From: Clostridia bacterium
GTDB taxonomy: Bacteria > Bacillota > DSM-521 > Neomoorellales > SLTJ01
DNA: 9,801 bases
Direction: 5' to 3'
Assembly: GCA_014360105.1 (NCBI GenBank)
Contig: JACIYD010000033.1
Span: 1-9,801 of the forward strand
In this document: piece after piece, positions 7,168 to 9,801 of the stretch
Layout: each line of letters starts with the position of its first letter
Position numbering within the stretch: position 1 is the stretch's first letter
Notes under the pieces: generated by a model
The model's input: only the letters and a program-made list of their open reading frames with translations
The model's database searches: none
Told to the model about the DNA's origin: nothing
Made by a program: the position numbers and the translations under genes

Positions 7168-7203
7168 TAACCAAAATATAGCGTATGCGGCTGCCCAAAG
7201 CAA
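7168..7203 (-). promoter_or_regulatory. Sigma-A-type promoter of pycB
   Basis: On the minus strand TTGCTT (7198-7203) and TATATT (7175-7180, 5/6 match) are 17 bases apart. Transcription would start near 7168 and leave a 33-base leader carrying the AGGAGTGAGG ribosome site. It sits in the ~100-base gap after rapZ, so pycB, whiA and the following genes can be transcribed apart from uvrC-rapZ. Confidence 0.55.
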
Positions 7204-7237
7204 CCCTGAAAGTGATTGGGGAAATGAGGGAGTACGG

Positions 7238-8131
7238 TCAATCGAGAAAGCGTCCGTTGTCGGGCTGCTCGCGGCGTAAATCGCGGTGCCTTACCGTCAC
7301 CCGGTAGCCCTCGCCGTGCAGGGCGGCGGCCACTTTATTGGTCAGGGTCACCGAGCGGTGCAGTCCGCCGGTACAGCCGATGGCCACTACCAGGTGGGTC
7401 TTGCCTTCCTTGACGTAATAGGGAAGAAGGAAACGCAGAAGGGTGATAAACATTTCCAGGAACTGTGCCGCCGCCGGGGAGCGCAGGATGTATTCCTCGA
7501 CACAGCGGTCGTGACCGCTAAAAGGACGTAACTCCTTAACGTAGTAGGGGTTCGGCAGGAAGCGGACGTCCATCACCAGGTCGGCATCCAGAGGTACACC
7601 GTACTTGTAACCAAAAGACATTAGCGTCACCTGCAGGGGAGTAGCCTCCGTACCGGCAAAGAGGTCCTGAAGTTGTTGGCGCAACTCCTGCGGCGTAAGC
7701 TCGCTGGTATCGATGATCTTGCTTGCCAGGCTGCGCAGCTCTTGCAGGCGGTGCCTTTCCTCGATAATCCCCTCCAGCACCGAGCCTTCGGGCGAAAGTG
7801 GATGGCGGCGCCGCGTCTCCTTGAAGCGCCGCACCAGGATCTCGTCCGCCGCGTCAAGAAAAAGCACCTCGTACTTGATGCCCTGGCGGTGCAGGAAGTC
7901 GAGCGCCTCAAAAACGGAGGGGAAAAAGCGACCCCCACGGACGTCGATGACGAGCGCCACCCGGTTGATGGTGCCTTCGGCCTGGCCAAGCAGTTCGAGA
8001 AAGCGAGGCACCAGATCGGGCGGAAAATTATCCACGCAGAAATAACCCATGTCCTCCAGGCAACGGACCGCCTGTGTTTTTCCCGCGCCGGAGAGACCGG
8101 TAACGATGACCAGGTATTGTTCCTTGCCCAA
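7238..8131 (-). CDS. rapZ: RNase adapter / nucleotide-binding protein RapZ (YvcJ)
   Basis: RapZ is a P-loop NTPase-like protein. In Escherichia coli it guides RNase E to the GlmZ small RNA to control amino-sugar synthesis; in Bacillus the homologue YvcJ hydrolyses GTP and affects competence. The Walker A motif GLSGAGKT is at residues 12-19, followed by CLEDMGYFCVDNFPP, and a Walker B-like VALVIDVRGG. The C-terminal domain has SFGYKYGVP, DVRFLPNPYYV and the signature GCTGGLHRSVTLTNK. At 297 residues it is of normal length. The TTG at 8131 is chosen because GGGGTGG lies seven bases upstream; another TTG at 8152 has no usable site. The gene starts 23 bases after the HAD phosphatase. The Firmicutes protein lacks E. 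coli-type GlmZ partners as far as known, so the exact role here is open. Confidence 0.95.
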   Translation of the reverse strand: MGKEQYLVIVTGLSGAGKTQAVRCLEDMGYFCVDNFPPDLVPRFLELLGQAEGTINRVALVIDVRGGRFFPSVFEALDFLHRQGIKYEVLFLDAADEILVRRFKETRRRHPLSPEGSVLEGIIEERHRLQELRSLASKIIDTSELTPQELRQQLQDLFAGTEATPLQVTLMSFGYKYGVPLDADLVMDVRFLPNPYYVKELRPFSGHDRCVEEYILRSPAAAQFLEMFITLLRFLLPYYVKEGKTHLVVAIGCTGGLHRSVTLTNKVAAALHGEGYRVTVRHRDLRREQPDNGRFLD

Positions 8132-8154
8132 CTTCGCCCACCCCAAGGCCAACC

Positions 8155-8970
8155 CTAGCGCTGGCGTAGAATGAATTCTTCGAGCACCCGTGCCACTCCG
8201 TCTTCCTCATTGGAAGCGGCGACATAGTGGGCCGCCGCCTTAATCTCCGGCCTTGCGTTGCCCATGGCTACGGCAAAACCGGCATAGCGGAACATTTCGA
8301 GATCGTTGTAGCTGTCTCCGATGGCCATCACTTCCTCCCGCAGTATTCCGAGGTAGGCGGCCACCGCGGCCAGACCCTTCCCTTTGGTCGCTTCCGGGTG
8401 GAGGAATTCAAGGTAGGTAGGCTCCGACTTGGTGATGTAGACCGCCTCACCCCAGCGGCGGCGGCTTTCCTCGGCCAGAGCGTCAAGCACTTCCTCGGCG
8501 TGAATGACCACCACCTTGATGGGATCGCGGTCGAGGAGGGCCAACAGGTCCGGAACCTCATAAAAGGGCACACTGGACTGCCGCGCGTAGCGGCGCGTGG
8601 CGGCGCTTACCCGGTCGACGAAAAGCCGGTCGATGCCGTCGTTGAAGTAGAGGTTGACGGGATAGCCCAACTCCTTGACCAGGTTGATGATGGCCCGGGC
8701 GTACGTGCGCGGGAGCAGCCGCTGGTAGATTACCCGGCCCTCTTGCGAGGTTTTTACCAGCGCACCGTGATAGGTAATCAGCGGCAGATCAAGCCCCAGC
8801 TCACGGGCATAACGCAGGGTGGAAGCATACATGCGGCCGGTGGCCAGGGTTACGTGAACGTTTTGTCTCTGTACGGCGCGGATCGCCTCTCGCGCCCGCG
8901 GCGAGATTTCCCAGTCCTTGTTGAGCAAGGTGCCGTCCAGATCAACAGCAACCAGGCGATAACGTGCCAA
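8155..8970 (-). CDS. Cof-type HAD family IIB phosphatase
   Basis: This is a cytosolic magnesium-dependent phosphatase, probably acting on sugar phosphates or related small metabolites; the substrate cannot be named. The four HAD motifs are visible: DLDGTLL (nucleophile Asp10, acid Asp12), the Thr of LATGRM, Lys in KGKGLAAV, and GDSYNDLEM. A large cap inserted between the second and third motifs marks the Cof/IIB class. With the TTG at 8970 it has 271 residues, the normal length. This start has GGGGGTGA four bases upstream and puts the nucleophile near the N-terminus as usual. A longer frame begins with TTG at 9051, but it would translate the dispersed repeat at 9018-9045 and adds 27 residues unlike the family. 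It lies between uvrC and rapZ and likely shares their transcript. Confidence 0.92.
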   Translation of the reverse strand: MARYRLVAVDLDGTLLNKDWEISPRAREAIRAVQRQNVHVTLATGRMYASTLRYARELGLDLPLITYHGALVKTSQEGRVIYQRLLPRTYARAIINLVKELGYPVNLYFNDGIDRLFVDRVSAATRRYARQSSVPFYEVPDLLALLDRDPIKVVVIHAEEVLDALAEESRRRWGEAVYITKSEPTYLEFLHPEATKGKGLAAVAAYLGILREEVMAIGDSYNDLEMFRYAGFAVAMGNARPEIKAAAHYVAASNEEDGVARVLEEFILRQR

Positions 8971-9017
8971 TCCCTCACCCCCATGAGACAACCTCCGGCC
9001 ATATCTGACAATCCCAA

Positions 9018-9045
9018 CGCCAACGAGGGAGCCAAAGACCGCAAG
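9018..9045 (-). repeat. 28-base dispersed repeat, copy B (solo arm)
   Basis: This stretch is the exact reverse complement of 957-984. It lies in the 97-base gap between uvrC and the HAD gene. The partner arm seen at 1045-1066 is missing, so it cannot form the long hairpin. Its outer flank (TATCCC followed by a T-rich stretch) resembles that of copy A, and the similarity runs nearly to the uvrC stop codon. Confidence 0.85.
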
Positions 9046-9067
9046 GAACAAAGTGGGATAGACCTGG

Positions 9068-9801
9068 CTAGAGCGCTTCCAAGTATGCCTTGACGCGTGC
9101 CGCGACCTGCCGGTTCATGCCCGCCACCGCCGCAATCTCTTCCACTGCGGCACGCCGCAACCCTTCCAGAGACCCGAAAGCGGCCAGCAGCGCGCGGCGC
9201 CGCCTGGGCCCGACCCCGGGAATGCTTTCCAAGACGGAGCGGTAAGGCCCGTGGCTCCGGAGCTTCCGGTGATAGTCCCGCGCAAAGCGGTGGGCCTCAT
9301 CGCGCACCTCCTGGAGGAGTTGGAGCGCTGTCTGGTCGTGGCCCAGGCGCAGCGGCGGTCCTGCCGGCGGAAAGAGCAGCTCCTCCTCCTTGGCCAGGCC
9401 GTAGACCGGCAGCCGCTCGAAACCGTACTCGGCCAGCACCTCGCGCGCCGTCTCTAGTTGTCCCTTGCCGCCGTCGATGAGGATCAAGTCGGGCAGGGCG
9501 ACAAATCCGGCATCGCCGGCCAGGGCGCGCGCAAACCGCCGCCGGAGTACCTCGCGCAAAGCGGCATAGTCGTCCGCCGCTCCGGCCTCCTTGAGGCGGA
9601 AACGACGATAAGCGGCTTTCTCCGGGCGGCCGTCGACAAAGACCACCATGGCGCCCACGGCCGCCGCGCCCCCGAGGTGCGAGACGTCGTAGCCCTCAAT
9701 CCGCCGCGGCGGCGCGGGCAGACCCAGCGTCTCCACCAGGTCGGTCGTGCGTGCCGCCCGGCGCTCCCGACTCAGGCGGTACGTTTCCAGGAAGGAGGCG
9801 G
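9068..9801 (-). CDS. uvrC: Excinuclease ABC subunit C, C-terminal part (5' end beyond window)
   Basis: UvrC cuts DNA on both sides of a lesion in nucleotide excision repair, acting with UvrA and UvrB. Only the last 243 residues are visible; the frame is open to the window edge, so the GIY-YIG nuclease domain and the UVR motif lie outside. The visible part has the RNase H-like endonuclease domain that makes the 5' cut: IEGYDVSH with its metal-binding Asp, VVFVDGRPEKAAYRRF, LILIDGGKGQL with the second Asp, and RDEAHRFARDYHRKLR with the His of the active site. The end carries a helix-hairpin-helix pair (SIPGVGPRRRRALLAAFGS and the following VAGMNRQVAARV) that binds DNA. The stop is TAG at 9068-9070. 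It is the first gene visible in this transcription direction. Confidence 0.96.
   Translation of the reverse strand, partial: ASFLETYRLSRERRAARTTDLVETLGLPAPPRRIEGYDVSHLGGAAAVGAMVVFVDGRPEKAAYRRFRLKEAGAADDYAALREVLRRRFARALAGDAGFVALPDLILIDGGKGQLETAREVLAEYGFERLPVYGLAKEEELLFPPAGPPLRLGHDQTALQLLQEVRDEAHRFARDYHRKLRSHGPYRSVLESIPGVGPRRRRALLAAFGSLEGLRRAAVEEIAAVAGMNRQVAARVKAYLEAL

Noticed and set aside
8227..9093. 288-residue plus-strand open frame opposite the HAD gene
   Set aside because: It is the antisense shadow of a gene with intact HAD motifs and shows no recognisable domain. The same applies to plus-strand frames at 5189-6082, 6536-7279 and 7673-8158.

Overview
The window is a solid run of ten genes, all read from the minus strand (right to left in these coordinates). 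In transcription order they are: the 3' end of uvrC, a HAD phosphatase, rapZ, a biotin-dependent carboxyltransferase subunit (pycB/oadA type), whiA, a YvoF-like acyltransferase, a DUF1405 membrane protein, rpoN (sigma-54), and two tandem type I GAPDH genes, the second cut by the window edge. The whiA, rapZ, YvoF-like and DUF1405 genes point to a Gram-positive (Firmicutes) genome. The high GC, the many GTG/TTG starts and the rpoN-next-to-gap layout suggest a thermophilic or anaerobic Clostridia lineage such as the Moorella/Ammonifex/Desulfotomaculum groups. That placement is inference; no rRNA or species marker is present.

Region 1-2168 holds the GAPDH pair. The two genes are about two-thirds identical by eye but differ at the residues that set cofactor choice: the downstream copy keeps the NAD-type Asp, while the upstream copy has Gly there plus a Ser typical of NADP-accepting enzymes. 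The 300-base gap between them (861-1160) contains, in transcription order, a probable terminator for the first gene, a ~110-base interrupted palindrome, and a sigma-A-type promoter with an operator-like palindrome for the second. The two genes therefore look separately transcribed.

Region 2275-5782 holds rpoN, the DUF1405 protein, the acyltransferase and whiA, closely packed, with a GTGA overlap between acyltransferase and DUF1405 and a -10-like element just upstream of rpoN. Region 5804-8152 holds pycB and rapZ. In Bacillus and many relatives yvcK (gluconeogenesis/morphogenesis factor) lies between rapZ and whiA; here that slot is filled by pycB, which has its own good promoter. Region 8155-9801 holds the HAD phosphatase and the C-terminal part of UvrC.

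The most unusual signal is non-coding. A 28-base sequence in the GAPDH intergenic palindrome recurs perfectly, in opposite orientation, in the uvrC-HAD intergenic gap at 9018-9045, which marks a dispersed repeat family. Most genes are well-known housekeeping functions. I found no CRISPR array, tRNA, rRNA, insertion sequence or defence system.
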